Below the pieces are notes generated by a model. The model made no database searches. It saw nothing but the letters and a program-made list of their open reading frames with translations, and had not been told where the DNA came from. Shown here piece by piece: positions 19,228-27,975 of a stretch of 64,000 nucleotides of DNA. The stretch is from Bog-756 sp963727955 (GTDB lineage: Bacteria; Actinomycetota; Acidimicrobiia; Acidimicrobiales; RAAP-2): positions 186,001-250,000 of the forward strand of contig CAVSII010000002.1 in the NCBI GenBank assembly GCA_963727955.1, read 5' to 3'. A program made the translations under genes and the position numbers. The first letter of the stretch is position 1; every line of letters begins with the position of its first letter.

Positions 19228-19782
19228 ATGGCTGCCAACGATCTGCAGTTCGAGGAGCGGACCATCCGGGTCAACCGGGTGTCCAAGGTGGTCAAGGGAG
19301 GTCGGCGTTTCTCCTTTGCCGCCCTGATGGTGGTGGGCGACGGCAACGGCCGGGTGGGCCTCGGCTACGGCAAGGCCAAGGAAGCCGGGCTGGCCGTGCA
19401 GAAGGGGATCGAGGAAGCCCGCAAGAACATGTTCGACGTGCCCCTGGCCGGCTCGACCATCACCCACCCGATCGTGGGGGAGAGCGGGGCCGGGCGGGTC
19501 ATGCTGAAGCCGGCCGCTCCTGGTACCGGGGTCATCGCCGGGGGGGCAGCCCGAGCCATCCTGGAGATGGCCGGCATCCGCGACATTCTGGCCAAGTCGC
19601 TCGGGTCATCCAACGGCATCAATGTGGCCCACGCCACCATCGCCGGTCTCAAGGGGCTCAAGCGCCCCGACGAGATCGCCGCCCTGCGGGGCAAGCCGGT
19701 CGACGAGGTGGTGCCGGCGGCCATGCTGCGGGCCTATCGCGAGCGCCGGCGTGAGGCAGACCTGTTCACGGAGGTGGGCTGA
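19228..19782 (+). CDS. rpsE: 30S ribosomal protein S5
   Basis: S5 affects accuracy and mRNA unwinding at the entry channel; 184 residues. The dsRNA-binding-like N-domain has the VVGDGNGRVGLGYGKAKE motif, and the C-domain has PGTGVIAGGAARAILEMAGI and KSLGSSNGINVAHATI. rpmD follows after one base. Confidence 0.98.
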   Translation: MAANDLQFEERTIRVNRVSKVVKGGRRFSFAALMVVGDGNGRVGLGYGKAKEAGLAVQKGIEEARKNMFDVPLAGSTITHPIVGESGAGRVMLKPAAPGTGVIAGGAARAILEMAGIRDILAKSLGSSNGINVAHATIAGLKGLKRPDEIAALRGKPVDEVVPAAMLRAYRERRREADLFTEVG

Positions 19783-19783
19783 G

Positions 19784-20011
19784 ATGGCCGCCTCTGCGAC
19801 CCCGGCGGCCACCACCGGATGGCTGCGGGTGACCCAGGTCCGCTCGGCCATCGGCACCAAGCCCAAGCACCGGGGGACCCTCCGGGCCCTCGGCCTGCGC
19901 GGCATCGGACGCACCAACCTGCTCCCCGATCGCCCCGAAATTCGTGGGATGCTGGCCCGTGTCCCCCACCTGGTCGACGTGACCGCAGCCGAGCCCGACG
20001 AGAAAGGCTGA
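19784..20011 (+). CDS. rpmD: 50S ribosomal protein L30
   Basis: L30, 75 residues with a short N-terminal extension of about 10. The core WLRVTQVRSAIGTKPKHRGTLRALGLRGIGR is diagnostic. Chosen start ATG 19784, one base after rpsE. Confidence 0.95.
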   Translation: MAASATPAATTGWLRVTQVRSAIGTKPKHRGTLRALGLRGIGRTNLLPDRPEIRGMLARVPHLVDVTAAEPDEKG

Positions 20012-20014
20012 TCC

Positions 20015-20503
20015 ATGAAGGTGCATGAACTCCACCCACCCGCGGGTTCGACCCGCCGACGGCGACGCGTGGGCCGAGGCATCGCCGGCAAGGGCGGCAA
20101 GACGGCCGGGCGCGGCACCAAGGGCCAGGGGGCCCGCGACACCATCCCCCTGGGCTTCGAGGGTGGCCAGCTCCCCCTGATGCAGCGCATTCCCAAGAAA
20201 CGCGGCTTCACCAACCCGTTCCGGATCGACTACACACCGGTCAACGTGGGGGTGCTCGAGGAGCGCGAGGGCGACACCTTCGACCTGGCCGCTCTGGTCG
20301 CCCTCGGGCTGGCCAAGCGCGGCGACCTGGTCAAAGTCCTCGGGGGTGGCCAGCTCACCCGGGCCGTTCAGGTGGAGGCCCACGCCTTCTCCGGGTCGGC
20401 CGAGAGGGCCATCACCGGTGCCGGCGGCTCGGTCACCGTTGTCCCCCTTCCCTTCGGCCACAACCGGCCGCCGGCCCAGGGCAACGCCCTCACCAACCGG
20501 TAG
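20015..20503 (+). CDS. rplO: 50S ribosomal protein L15
   Basis: L15, a late-assembly protein; 162 residues. The N-terminal Gly/Arg-rich segment RRRRVGRGIAGKGGKTAGRG and the GFEGGQLPLMQRIPKKRGF motif are conserved. Last ribosomal gene before secY, as in most bacteria. Confidence 0.97.
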   Translation: MKVHELHPPAGSTRRRRRVGRGIAGKGGKTAGRGTKGQGARDTIPLGFEGGQLPLMQRIPKKRGFTNPFRIDYTPVNVGVLEEREGDTFDLAALVALGLAKRGDLVKVLGGGQLTRAVQVEAHAFSGSAERAITGAGGSVTVVPLPFGHNRPPAQGNALTNR

Positions 20504-20533
20504 CATCGGCCCACTGCGGCATCGAGGAGTCCC

Positions 20534-21826
20534 ATGCTCGCCAGTCTGGCCAACATCTTTCGGATCCCGGACCTTCGGAAGAAGGTCCTCTTCACGCTGA
20601 CCATCATCGCCCTGTACCAGTTCGGGGCCAATGTCCCGGTCCCCTTCGTCAACTTCTCCAAGGTCGCCCAGCTGACGGCGGCGTCGAAGTCCTCGGGGGT
20701 CCTCGGCTTCCTCAACCTGTTTTCGGGCGGTGCCCTGACCCGGATGGCCGTCTTCGGGCTCGGGATCATGCCCTACATCACGTCGAGCATCATCATCCAG
20801 CTGCTGGCCACGGTCATCCCCAAGCTGGAGGAGTGGCGTGACCAGGGGGCGGTAGGCCAGAAGAAGCTGACCCAGACCACCCGGTACCTGACCGTGGCCC
20901 TGGCCCTCATGCAGTCGACCGGCCTGGTCTACCTCTTCCACAAGGGCGGCGGAGGGCTGTTCGGGACCACCCAGACGGTGGACCTCATCCTCAACTACTC
21001 GATCTGGCGGGCCGCCTTCATCGTGATGACCCTGACCGCCGGCACCGCCTTCGTCATGTGGCTGGCCGAGCTCATCACCCAGCGGGGCATCGGTCAGGGC
21101 ATGTCCATCCTGATCTTCGCCAACGTGGTGGCCGGCATCCCCTCCGGACTCAACACCGTCCTCCAGGAGGGGGGCAGGATCAAGTTCGCCACCATCCTGA
21201 TCGTCTCGCTGGCCCTCCTGGTGCTGATCGTCTTCGTCGACCAGGGCCAGCGCCGCATTCCGGTGACGTTCGCCAAGCGGGTGGTCGGCCGCAAGATGTA
21301 CGGGGGCTCGAGTACCTACATCCCGTTGAAGGTCAACCAGGCCGGCGTCATCCCCATCATCTTCGCCAGCTCCGTGCTGTACATCCCCGTCCTCTTGTCC
21401 AACATCATCCCGTCAGACGCCTTCCGCCACTGGGTGAACAGCAACGTCACGCCGACCAGCGTGTTCTACATCCTCACCTACTTCATCTTCATCCTGCTCT
21501 TCACCTTCTTCTACGTCTATGTCGCCTTCGACCCCCACCAGCAGGCCGACATCATCCGCAAGCAGGGCGGCTACATCCCGGGCATCCGGCCCGGGCATCC
21601 CACCGAGCGGTACCTGGCCCACATCCTCAACCGGATCACCTGGCCCGGTGCCCTCTTCCTGGGCGGGGTGGCCATCACCCCCTCGTTGCTGATGGCGGCC
21701 TGGAACATCACCAGCTACCCCTTCTACGGCACAACCCTCCTGATTGCTACAGGCGTGGCCCTCGAGACGATGAAGCAGATCGACAGCCAGCTCATGATGC
21801 GGAACTACGAGGGCTTCCTCAAATAA
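20534..21826 (+). CDS. secY: Protein translocase subunit SecY
   Basis: Channel subunit of SecYEG in the cytoplasmic membrane, 430 residues with ten hydrophobic segments expected. The plug-region GGALTRMAVFGLGIMPYI near residues 65-82 and the cytoplasmic loop with QGQRRIPVTFAKR are conserved; the end is MKQIDSQLMMRNYEGFLK. ATG after GAGGAG. It abuts adk, the conserved secY-adk-map arrangement. Confidence 0.98.
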   Translation: MLASLANIFRIPDLRKKVLFTLTIIALYQFGANVPVPFVNFSKVAQLTAASKSSGVLGFLNLFSGGALTRMAVFGLGIMPYITSSIIIQLLATVIPKLEEWRDQGAVGQKKLTQTTRYLTVALALMQSTGLVYLFHKGGGGLFGTTQTVDLILNYSIWRAAFIVMTLTAGTAFVMWLAELITQRGIGQGMSILIFANVVAGIPSGLNTVLQEGGRIKFATILIVSLALLVLIVFVDQGQRRIPVTFAKRVVGRKMYGGSSTYIPLKVNQAGVIPIIFASSVLYIPVLLSNIIPSDAFRHWVNSNVTPTSVFYILTYFIFILLFTFFYVYVAFDPHQQADIIRKQGGYIPGIRPGHPTERYLAHILNRITWPGALFLGGVAITPSLLMAAWNITSYPFYGTTLLIATGVALETMKQIDSQLMMRNYEGFLK

Positions 21827-22504
21827 GTGGTACCTGGAGCCAGGCTCGTCGTCCTCGGCAAACAGGGGGCAGGCAAGGGCACACAGTGTGTGCGCCTGTC
21901 CCATCACTACGTGGTCCCCCACGTGTCGACCGGGGACATGCTGCGGGCTGCCGTCAAGCAGGGCACCCCCATCGGCCAGAAGGCCAAGGACCAGATGGAC
22001 AGGGGCGAGCTCCTCGGGGACGACCTGATCATGGAGATGGTGGCCGAACGGCTGGGGGAGAGCGATGTGCGGGCCCGGGGGTTCATCCTCGACGGCTGCC
22101 CCCGCACGGTGGCCCAGGCCGAGCGGCTGGCGGCCATACTGGCCCCTTACGACCTGGACCTGGCCATCGATCTCGAGGTCCACACCGGCCAGGTGCTCCG
22201 CCGGCTGGCCGCCCGCCGGGTGTGCATCGACTGCGGGGCCAACTTCTCGCTGTCCTCACCGCCCCTCATCAACTGGTCCTGTGACACCTGTGGCGGCGAG
22301 GTCGTCCAGCGGGAGGACGACACCGAGGAGGCCATCTCGCGGCGCCTCCAGCTCTACGAGATCTCGACCGCCCCGCTCATCGAGTGGTACCGCTCCCGGG
22401 GCCAGCTGGAGCTGGTCCCGGGCACCGGATCACCAGATGCCGTCACTCGCCGTATGGTCAAGGTGATAGAGGCCCGCCGCCAACGGGGCAGCGGGTTCGG
22501 GTGA
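21827..22504 (+). CDS. adk: Adenylate kinase
   Basis: Interconverts ATP + AMP and 2 ADP; 225 residues, long-LID type. The P-loop reads GKQGAGKGTQ (residues about 10-19; GPPGAGKGTQ is usual). The LID has a zinc-type CIDC...CDTC set. DGCPRT is the conserved arginine motif (usually DGFPR). The GTG start abuts the secY stop. The C-terminus is slightly extended. Confidence 0.95.
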   Translation: MVPGARLVVLGKQGAGKGTQCVRLSHHYVVPHVSTGDMLRAAVKQGTPIGQKAKDQMDRGELLGDDLIMEMVAERLGESDVRARGFILDGCPRTVAQAERLAAILAPYDLDLAIDLEVHTGQVLRRLAARRVCIDCGANFSLSSPPLINWSCDTCGGEVVQREDDTEEAISRRLQLYEISTAPLIEWYRSRGQLELVPGTGSPDAVTRRMVKVIEARRQRGSGFG

Positions 22505-22608
22505 CGGCCCCCCGGTGTGGGGCTCCCGGTCCGACCGACACCGCTGTCTGACGAGAATGAACCTGAGAGACGCACGAACCCTGTGAGACGTAAGAACCTG
22601 GTGATCCG

Positions 22609-23352
22609 ATGAGACGCAATGCCGACGAGCTGGCCAAGATGCGCAAGGCCGGACGGGTGGTGGCCGAAATCCACGAGGCCACCCGGGCCGTCCTCCTACC
22701 GGGGGTTTCCACCGCCGACATCGACAAGGTGGCCCGCGAGGTGCTGGAGAGGCGGGGGGCCACCTCCAATTTCCTCAACTACCACGGCTTTCCGGCCGTG
22801 GTGTGCACGTCGCCCAACTCGATGATCGTCCACGGCATTCCCTCATCCTCGGTCGTCCTCGAGGACGGGGACATCATCTCGGTGGACTGCGGGGCCATCG
22901 TCGAGGGCTACCACGGCGACGCCGCCTACACGGCGGCGGTGGGGGAGGTATCGGCCGAGGCCACCCGGCTGATGGCGGTGACCGAGCAGAGCCTGTGGGC
23001 CGGCATCGAGCAGCTGCGCCCGGGAAACCGCCTTCACGAGGTGGGACGGGCCGTCCAGCAGGTAGCCGAGGCAGCCGGGTTCTCGGTGGTCCGTGAGTAC
23101 GTGGGGCATGCCATCGGCACAGCCATGCACGAGGAGCCCCAGGTCCCCAACTACTGGCCGGGCACCCCGGGGCCGACTCTCAAGACGGGCATGGTCTTCG
23201 CCGTCGAACCGATGGTCAACGCCGGGGGGGCGGCCACCCTCCAGCTCGACGACGGCTGGAGCGTGGTCACCGCCGACGGCGCCTTGTCCGCCCATTTCGA
23301 GCACACCATTGCCGTCACCGAGGATGGTCCCGAGGTGTTCACCGTCCTCTGA
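22609..23352 (+). CDS. map: Methionine aminopeptidase, type I
   Basis: Removes N-terminal methionine; 247 residues. The metal ligands of the pita-bread fold are visible: DCGAIVEGYHGDAA (two Asp), the GHAIGTAMHEEPQVPNYW histidine region, FAVEPM (Glu) and the final EHTIAVTEDG (Glu). The ATG at 22609 gives MRRNADELAKMRKAG. The 104-base gap after adk has no strong promoter. Confidence 0.96.
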   Translation: MRRNADELAKMRKAGRVVAEIHEATRAVLLPGVSTADIDKVAREVLERRGATSNFLNYHGFPAVVCTSPNSMIVHGIPSSSVVLEDGDIISVDCGAIVEGYHGDAAYTAAVGEVSAEATRLMAVTEQSLWAGIEQLRPGNRLHEVGRAVQQVAEAAGFSVVREYVGHAIGTAMHEEPQVPNYWPGTPGPTLKTGMVFAVEPMVNAGGAATLQLDDGWSVVTADGALSAHFEHTIAVTEDGPEVFTVL

Positions 23353-23417
23353 AGCGGTGCCCGGCCAGCCCCACCGGCAGCATTTCGGGGTTCGCACGGG
23401 CAAAATTCGGGGTCGAA

Positions 23418-23446
23418 CTGGCAATTCGGTGCCGAGGAGCTAGACT
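23418..23446 (+). promoter_or_regulatory. Putative infA promoter with upstream repeats
   Basis: CTGGCA (23418-23423), 17 bases, TAGACT (23441-23446). Three direct repeats of the form GGCA-n-TTCGGGG lie at 23384-23394, 23406-23415 and 23425-23434, the last inside the spacer; they could be an operator. Predicted leader about 165 nt. Confidence 0.4.
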
Positions 23447-23613
23447 GACAGTCCGGCTGGCCACGGGGATCTCGTGGGGTGCCGATCCCGCCGTGGTGGC
23501 GTTCCGAGGTGTGCCACCTTCTGCGGTGCGCACGGACGACCGACAATGGTTCGTGTTGCACGTCGGCCGTCGTGCCGGGCGGAACAGAACGAAGAACGAT
23601 CGAGGAGATTCAC

Positions 23614-23838
23614 CTGCCCAAGCCCAAGGAAGATGCCATCGTGCTGGAGGGCACGGTCGTGGAGCCGCTGCCGAACGCCATGTTCCGTGTCGAGCTGGAG
23701 AATGGCCACAAGGTTCTGGCCCACAGCTCCGGAAAGATGCGGATGCACCGCATCCGCATCCTCCCCGGCGACAAGGTCCAGGTGGAGATCACTCCCTACG
23801 ACCTGGCACGAGGACGGATCACCTACCGCTACAAGTGA
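23614..23838 (+). CDS. infA: Translation initiation factor IF-1, apparent CTG start
   Basis: IF-1 occupies the 30S A site during initiation. From the CTG at 23614 the protein is 74 residues, the usual size, and reads LPKPKEDAIVLEGTVVEPLPNA through to ITPYDLARGRITYRYK. A perfect GAGGAG (23602-23607) lies 6 bases before the CTG. Upstream in-frame GTG/ATG codons (GTG near 23572, ATG 23479) would add non-conserved residues and lack a ribosome-binding site. A base error turning ATG into CTG cannot be excluded. Confidence 0.92.
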   Translation: MPKPKEDAIVLEGTVVEPLPNAMFRVELENGHKVLAHSSGKMRMHRIRILPGDKVQVEITPYDLARGRITYRYK

Positions 23839-23961
23839 TCCGGCCGCCGTGGCCGGATCACTTGGGGCGAGGGCCCCGGCCGAGCGGCAGGCGATGATAG
23901 AAGTCAGAACAGCAGACCAGCCAGACCAGCCAGAGATCGATCGCAGGAAAGAGACAGGGAA

Positions 23962-24075
23962 ATGAAGGTTCGACCCAGCGTCAAACCGATGTGTGAGAAG
24001 TGCAAAGTGATCCGCCGTCACCGGCGGGTATTCGTCATCTGCCAGAACCCGCGCCACAAGCAGCGCCAGGGTTGA
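23962..24075 (+). CDS. rpmJ: 50S ribosomal protein L36
   Basis: A 37-residue protein starting MKVRPSVKPMCEKCKVIRRH. The zinc ligands C11, C14, C27 and H32 are all present (zinc-containing type). AGGGA precedes the ATG. The infA-rpmJ-rpsM order is standard. Confidence 0.97.
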   Translation: MKVRPSVKPMCEKCKVIRRHRRVFVICQNPRHKQRQG

Positions 24076-24114
24076 TGCGTCCGGTTCCGGCGTAGAACGA
24101 AAGAGAGACAGAAC

Positions 24115-24492
24115 GTGGCCCGAATTTCAGGGGTGGACATCCCCCGCGAGAAGCGGTTGGAGATCTCCCTCACTTACATCTTCGGCATCGGTCGCACCAC
24201 CTCTCAGCAGGTGTGTGCCGCCACCGACACCAATCCCGACACCCGGGTCCGTGATCTGACCGACGACGAGGTGACCCGCCTGCGCAACTACATCGACGCC
24301 AACCTCCAGGTGGAGGGGGACCTGCGTCGGGACGTGTCCCAGGACATCAAACGCAAGATGGAGATCGGCTGCTACCAGGGGATCCGGCACCGCAAGGGCC
24401 TCCCCGTCCATGGCCAGCGCACCCATACCAACGCCCGCACCCGCAAGGGACCGAAGAAGACGGTCGCCGGAAAGAAGAAGGTTCGCAAGTAG
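24115..24492 (+). CDS. rpsM: 30S ribosomal protein S13
   Basis: S13 of the 30S head contacts the P-site tRNA; 125 residues. GTG start reading ARISGVDIPREKRLEISLTYI; the helix-two-turn-helix core and the basic tail TRKGPKKTVAGKKKVRK are normal. The stop abuts rpsK. Confidence 0.98.
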   Translation: MARISGVDIPREKRLEISLTYIFGIGRTTSQQVCAATDTNPDTRVRDLTDDEVTRLRNYIDANLQVEGDLRRDVSQDIKRKMEIGCYQGIRHRKGLPVHGQRTHTNARTRKGPKKTVAGKKKVRK

Positions 24493-24900
24493 ATGGCCAA
24501 GACCACCAAGCCGGCCGCCGGCGCCCGACGCCCCCGCAAGCGCGAACGCAAGAACGTGACCTTCGGCGTCGCCCACATCAAGTCCTCTTTCAACAACACC
24601 ATCGTCTCCATCGCCGACCCGGAAGGGAACGTCCTGGCCTGGGCGTCGGCCGGCAACGTGGGGTTCAAGGGGTCGCGCAAGTCGACGCCGTTCGCCGCCC
24701 AACTGGCCGCCGAGCAGTGCGCCAAGCGGGCCATGGAACATGGGGTGCGGCGGGTCGACGTGCTGGTCCGGGGCCCCGGGTCGGGGCGGGAGACGGCCAT
24801 CCGGTCGCTAGCCGCCGCCGGCATCGAAGTGGCCGGCATCAAGGACGTGACCCCCATCCCCCACAACGGCTGCCGTCCCAAAAAACGGCGTCGGGTCTAG
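24493..24900 (+). CDS. rpsK: 30S ribosomal protein S11
   Basis: S11 of the platform, 135 residues. Signatures are GVAHIKSSFNNTIVSI and the C-terminal IKDVTPIPHNGCRPKKRRRV. The ATG abuts the rpsM stop. Confidence 0.98.
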   Translation: MAKTTKPAAGARRPRKRERKNVTFGVAHIKSSFNNTIVSIADPEGNVLAWASAGNVGFKGSRKSTPFAAQLAAEQCAKRAMEHGVRRVDVLVRGPGSGRETAIRSLAAAGIEVAGIKDVTPIPHNGCRPKKRRRV

Positions 24901-24926
24901 GTCGGGACGAAGGGACGTAGGGAGTT

Positions 24927-25574
24927 ATGGCTCGATACACCGGACCTGTCTGCCGGCTCTGCCGCCGGGAGCGCACCAAGCTCTTCTTGAAGGGCGAGCG
25001 TTGCTATTCGATGAAGTGCCCGGTCTCCGAGGCGGTGACCGACCGCCACAGCCGCGCCTATCCGCCCGGCGAGCACGGGCGCGACCGGATGCGCCAGGGC
25101 TCGGAGTACCTCGGTCAGCTGCGTGAGAAGCAGAAGGCCCGCCGGATCTACGGGCTGCTCGAGCGGCAGTTCCACAACCTCTATGTCGAGGCCAGCCGGG
25201 CGCCGGGCATCACCGGCGAGAACTTGCTGCGCATGCTCGAGCTACGGCTGGACAACGTGGCCTTCCGGGCCGGGTGGGGAGCCAGCCGGGCCCAGGCCCG
25301 CCAGTGGGTCCGCCACGGGCACGTCCGGGTCAACGGCAAGCGGGTGACCATCCCCAGCTACCGGGTGCGCCAGGGCGACGTTGTGGCCCTCAAGCCATCA
25401 TCCCGCGAGCTCTTCCACGTCCGACGCAACATGGACACCCTCGACCGTCAACTCCCGCCGTGGCTGGAGACGGTGGGCGACCGCTTCGAGGTCCGGGTGT
25501 TCTCCCTCCCCTTGCGCGAGCACATCGACGAGCCCGTCCAGGAGCAGCTCATCGTCGAGTTGTACTCGAAGTAG
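24927..25574 (+). CDS. rpsD: 30S ribosomal protein S4
   Basis: S4, a primary 16S binder; 215 residues. The N-terminus has the four-cysteine zinc form (CRLC, then GERCYSMKC). The S4 RNA-binding domain LELRLDNVAFRAGWGASRAQARQWVRHGHVRVNG is near residues 100-135. It lies in the alpha operon before rpoA. Confidence 0.98.
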   Translation: MARYTGPVCRLCRRERTKLFLKGERCYSMKCPVSEAVTDRHSRAYPPGEHGRDRMRQGSEYLGQLREKQKARRIYGLLERQFHNLYVEASRAPGITGENLLRMLELRLDNVAFRAGWGASRAQARQWVRHGHVRVNGKRVTIPSYRVRQGDVVALKPSSRELFHVRRNMDTLDRQLPPWLETVGDRFEVRVFSLPLREHIDEPVQEQLIVELYSK

Positions 25575-25620
25575 CCCACCAGAACCAGCATCCACACACT
25601 GCCGAGGAGTAACGATCCGC

Positions 25621-26559
25621 ATGCTCATCATCCAACGACCCACCGTCGAAGCCGTCGGCGAGGAAGAGGACAACCGTCAGAGGTTCGCTGTCGGGCCGCT
25701 CGACCCCGGCTTCGGTCACACCCTGGGAAACTCCCTGCGCCGCACCCTTCTCTCGTCCATCCCCGGTGCCTCGATCACCCAGGTCCGGTTCGATGACGCC
25801 CTCCACGAGTTCACCACCCTGCCCGGGGTCAAAGAGGACGTGACCGACCTCATCCTCAACCTCAAGGATCTGTTGTTCCGGGTGCACACCGACGAGCCGG
25901 TGACCATCCGCCTCGACAAGCGGGGACCGGGGGACGCCGTGGCCGGCGATCTGCAGGTGACCGCCGACGTCGAGGTGCTCAGTCCGACCCAGCACATCGC
26001 CTCCCTCAACGCCAAGGGTCGCCTGGCCGTAGACCTCACCGTCGAGCGGGGCCGGGGCTACCTCTCGGCCGACAAGTCGAAGCGGTCGGCCACCATCGGG
26101 GTCATCCCGGTCGACGCCATCTTCTCGCCGGTGCGCCGGGTGGCCTTCACCGTCGAGCCGGTCCGGGTCGAGCAGTCCACCGATTTCGACCGGCTGGTCC
26201 TCGACATCGAGACCGACGGCTCCCTGACCCCCCGCGAAGCCCTGGCCTCGGCCGGCGACACCCTCCGGACCCTGGTGGGCCTGGTCGCCGACCTCGAGGA
26301 CGAGCCCATGGGGCTCGAGCTGGGCGAGGTGGGCACCATCGGGACCGGGTCGCCCGATCTGGACCTGCGCATCGAGGACCTCGACCTCACCGAGCGTCCC
26401 CGCAACTGCCTCAAGCGGGCCCAGATCAACACCATCGGCGAGCTGGTCGACCGTACGCTGGACGACCTGCTCAACATCACCAACTTCGGGCAGAAGTCGC
26501 TCGACGAGGTGCTCCAGAAGCTCGACGAGCGGGGTCTGTCCCTGCGGGTCAAGGACTGA
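25621..26559 (+). CDS. rpoA: RNA polymerase alpha subunit
   Basis: Alpha subunit, 312 residues. The N-terminal dimerisation domain contains LDPGFGHTLGNSLRRTLLSSIPG; after a linker at about 225-245 the C-terminal domain carries RPRNCLKRAQINTIGEL, including the arginine used for UP-element DNA contact, and the NFGQKSLDEV segment. The ATG at 25621 is chosen because upstream sequence in this frame overlaps rpsD and is not conserved. Confidence 0.98.
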   Translation: MLIIQRPTVEAVGEEEDNRQRFAVGPLDPGFGHTLGNSLRRTLLSSIPGASITQVRFDDALHEFTTLPGVKEDVTDLILNLKDLLFRVHTDEPVTIRLDKRGPGDAVAGDLQVTADVEVLSPTQHIASLNAKGRLAVDLTVERGRGYLSADKSKRSATIGVIPVDAIFSPVRRVAFTVEPVRVEQSTDFDRLVLDIETDGSLTPREALASAGDTLRTLVGLVADLEDEPMGLELGEVGTIGTGSPDLDLRIEDLDLTERPRNCLKRAQINTIGELVDRTLDDLLNITNFGQKSLDEVLQKLDERGLSLRVKD

Positions 26560-26565
26560 GCGGTC

Positions 26566-26919
26566 ATGCTGGGCACACCCAAGAAGGGCCGTCGCTTCGG
26601 CGGCAGCGCCGCCCACCAGAAGGCCATGATGGGCAACCTGGTGGCCTCCCTCATCGCCGCCGAGTACCTGGTGACCACCGAGGCCAAGGCCAAGGCCCTG
26701 CGCCCGGTGGCCGAGAAGGTCATCACCGCCGGGGCCAAGGGTGGGCTGGCCCGCCAGCGGAACGTGGTGGCCTTCATCCGTGACAAGGAGATGGCGGCCA
26801 AGTTGTTCGCCGACATCGGTCCGCGTTACGCCGACCGCCCGGGGGGCTACACCCGCATCCTCAAGCTGGGTAACCGGTCCGGGGACAACGCCCCGATGGC
26901 CCGCATCGAATTGGTGTGA
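26566..26919 (+). CDS. rplQ: 50S ribosomal protein L17
   Basis: L17, 117 residues. Start MLGTPKKGRRFGGSAAHQKAMMGNL; end RIELV is conserved. It follows rpoA by 6 bases. A C6-GGGT-G6 hairpin (26926-26941) begins shortly after the stop and may attenuate transcription into truA. Confidence 0.97.
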   Translation: MLGTPKKGRRFGGSAAHQKAMMGNLVASLIAAEYLVTTEAKAKALRPVAEKVITAGAKGGLARQRNVVAFIRDKEMAAKLFADIGPRYADRPGGYTRILKLGNRSGDNAPMARIELV

Positions 26920-26933
26920 GCCCCTCCCCCCGG

Positions 26934-27802
26934 GTGGGGGGACGGACGATCCATCCGTCGACCGATCCGTCCGCTGGCGCCTGACGGTGGCCTACGACGG
27001 TGCGGCCTTCCACGGATTTGCCGCCCAGGAGGGTCAGCGCACCGTGGCCGGCGCCCTCAGCGCCGCCCTGGCCCGCATCACCCGCACCCCGGTGGCCCTC
27101 ACCTGCGCCGGCCGTACCGACGCCGGGGTGCACGCCACCGCCCAGGTGGTCCATTTCGACCTCCCCGCTGAGCGGTCGGACGGACTCGACCCCGCCGCTC
27201 TGATCCGCTCGTGCAACCGCCTGCTCGGTCCCGCGGTGGTGATCGGCCAAGCCGCCGTGGTCCCCGCCGCCTTCGACGCCCGCCGATCGGCCGTCGCCCG
27301 TCGCTACCGCTACCTGGTGGTCAACGCGCCGGTACCCGACCCGCTGCTGGCCGGGCTGACCTGGCAGGTGGCCGATCCTCTCGACCTGCGGACCATGGAG
27401 GCGGCCTCCGATGCCCTCCTCGGTGAACACGACTTCCGGGCCTTCTGCCGGCGGGTTCCCGGGTCGAGCGCCGAGGATCCCATCACCCGTCGGGTCACCG
27501 AGGCCCGCTGGGCCCGGCTGGGCGGCCTTCCCGATCCGGGGGCGGTGGGTCTGCGGGAAAGGCGCTCCTGTGGCACGTTGCTGCCCTGGGCGGGGGACCT
27601 GCTGGCCTTCGAGATCGAGGCCAACGCCTTCTGCCACCAGATGGTCCGTTCGCTGGTCGGCACCCTGGTCGACGTGGGCCGGGGTCGTAAACGGGCCTCC
27701 GACATGCTGGCCATCCTGCGGTCGGCCGACCGCCAACAGGCCTCCCAACCGGCCCCGCCTCAGGGGCTGACCCTGGTGGCCGTGCGCTACGACACACCCT
27801 GA
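26934..27802 (+). CDS. truA: tRNA pseudouridine synthase A, uncertain start
   Basis: Makes pseudouridine at tRNA positions 38-40. Catalytic Asp in GRTDAGVHA; the other conserved blocks are ARRYRYLV and FCHQMVRSLVGTLVDVGRG. The conserved N-terminus RWRLTVAYDGAAFHG (from about 26970) is in the open frame, but that frame has no ATG, GTG or TTG closer than rplQ coding sequence except an internal GTG at 26987. The GTG at 26934 enters the frame if the run of six G at 26936-26941 is really seven. CTG at 26981 is another option. Confidence 0.88.
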
Positions 27803-27816
27803 GTGGCGGGCCCGGC

Positions 27817-27846
27817 TTGCCCACAGGGTCCCCGAGGTCGTATCCT
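27817..27846 (+). promoter_or_regulatory. Promoter of rplM-rpsI
   Basis: TTGCCC (27817-27822), 18 bases, TATCCT (27841-27846). The leader of about 120 nt contains an inverted repeat CCTGGG (27844-27849)/CCCAGG (27880-27885) with GC-rich internal pairing, possibly part of an L13 leader structure. Confidence 0.5.
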
Positions 27847-27975
27847 GGGCGGTCGCCGGGCCAGCCCCGCCGGCCGTATCCCAGGCAGGGCACTGCCGGG
27901 CGCCGTCCACCTGGCCAGCCCGCTCGCCCCACCCCGAGGTGCGTCGACTCGCGCATCACCGAACAAGGAAATCCC

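Noticed and set aside
26741..26933. ATG 26741 as truA start
   Set aside because: It would overlap rplQ by 179 bases and add residues with no family similarity.
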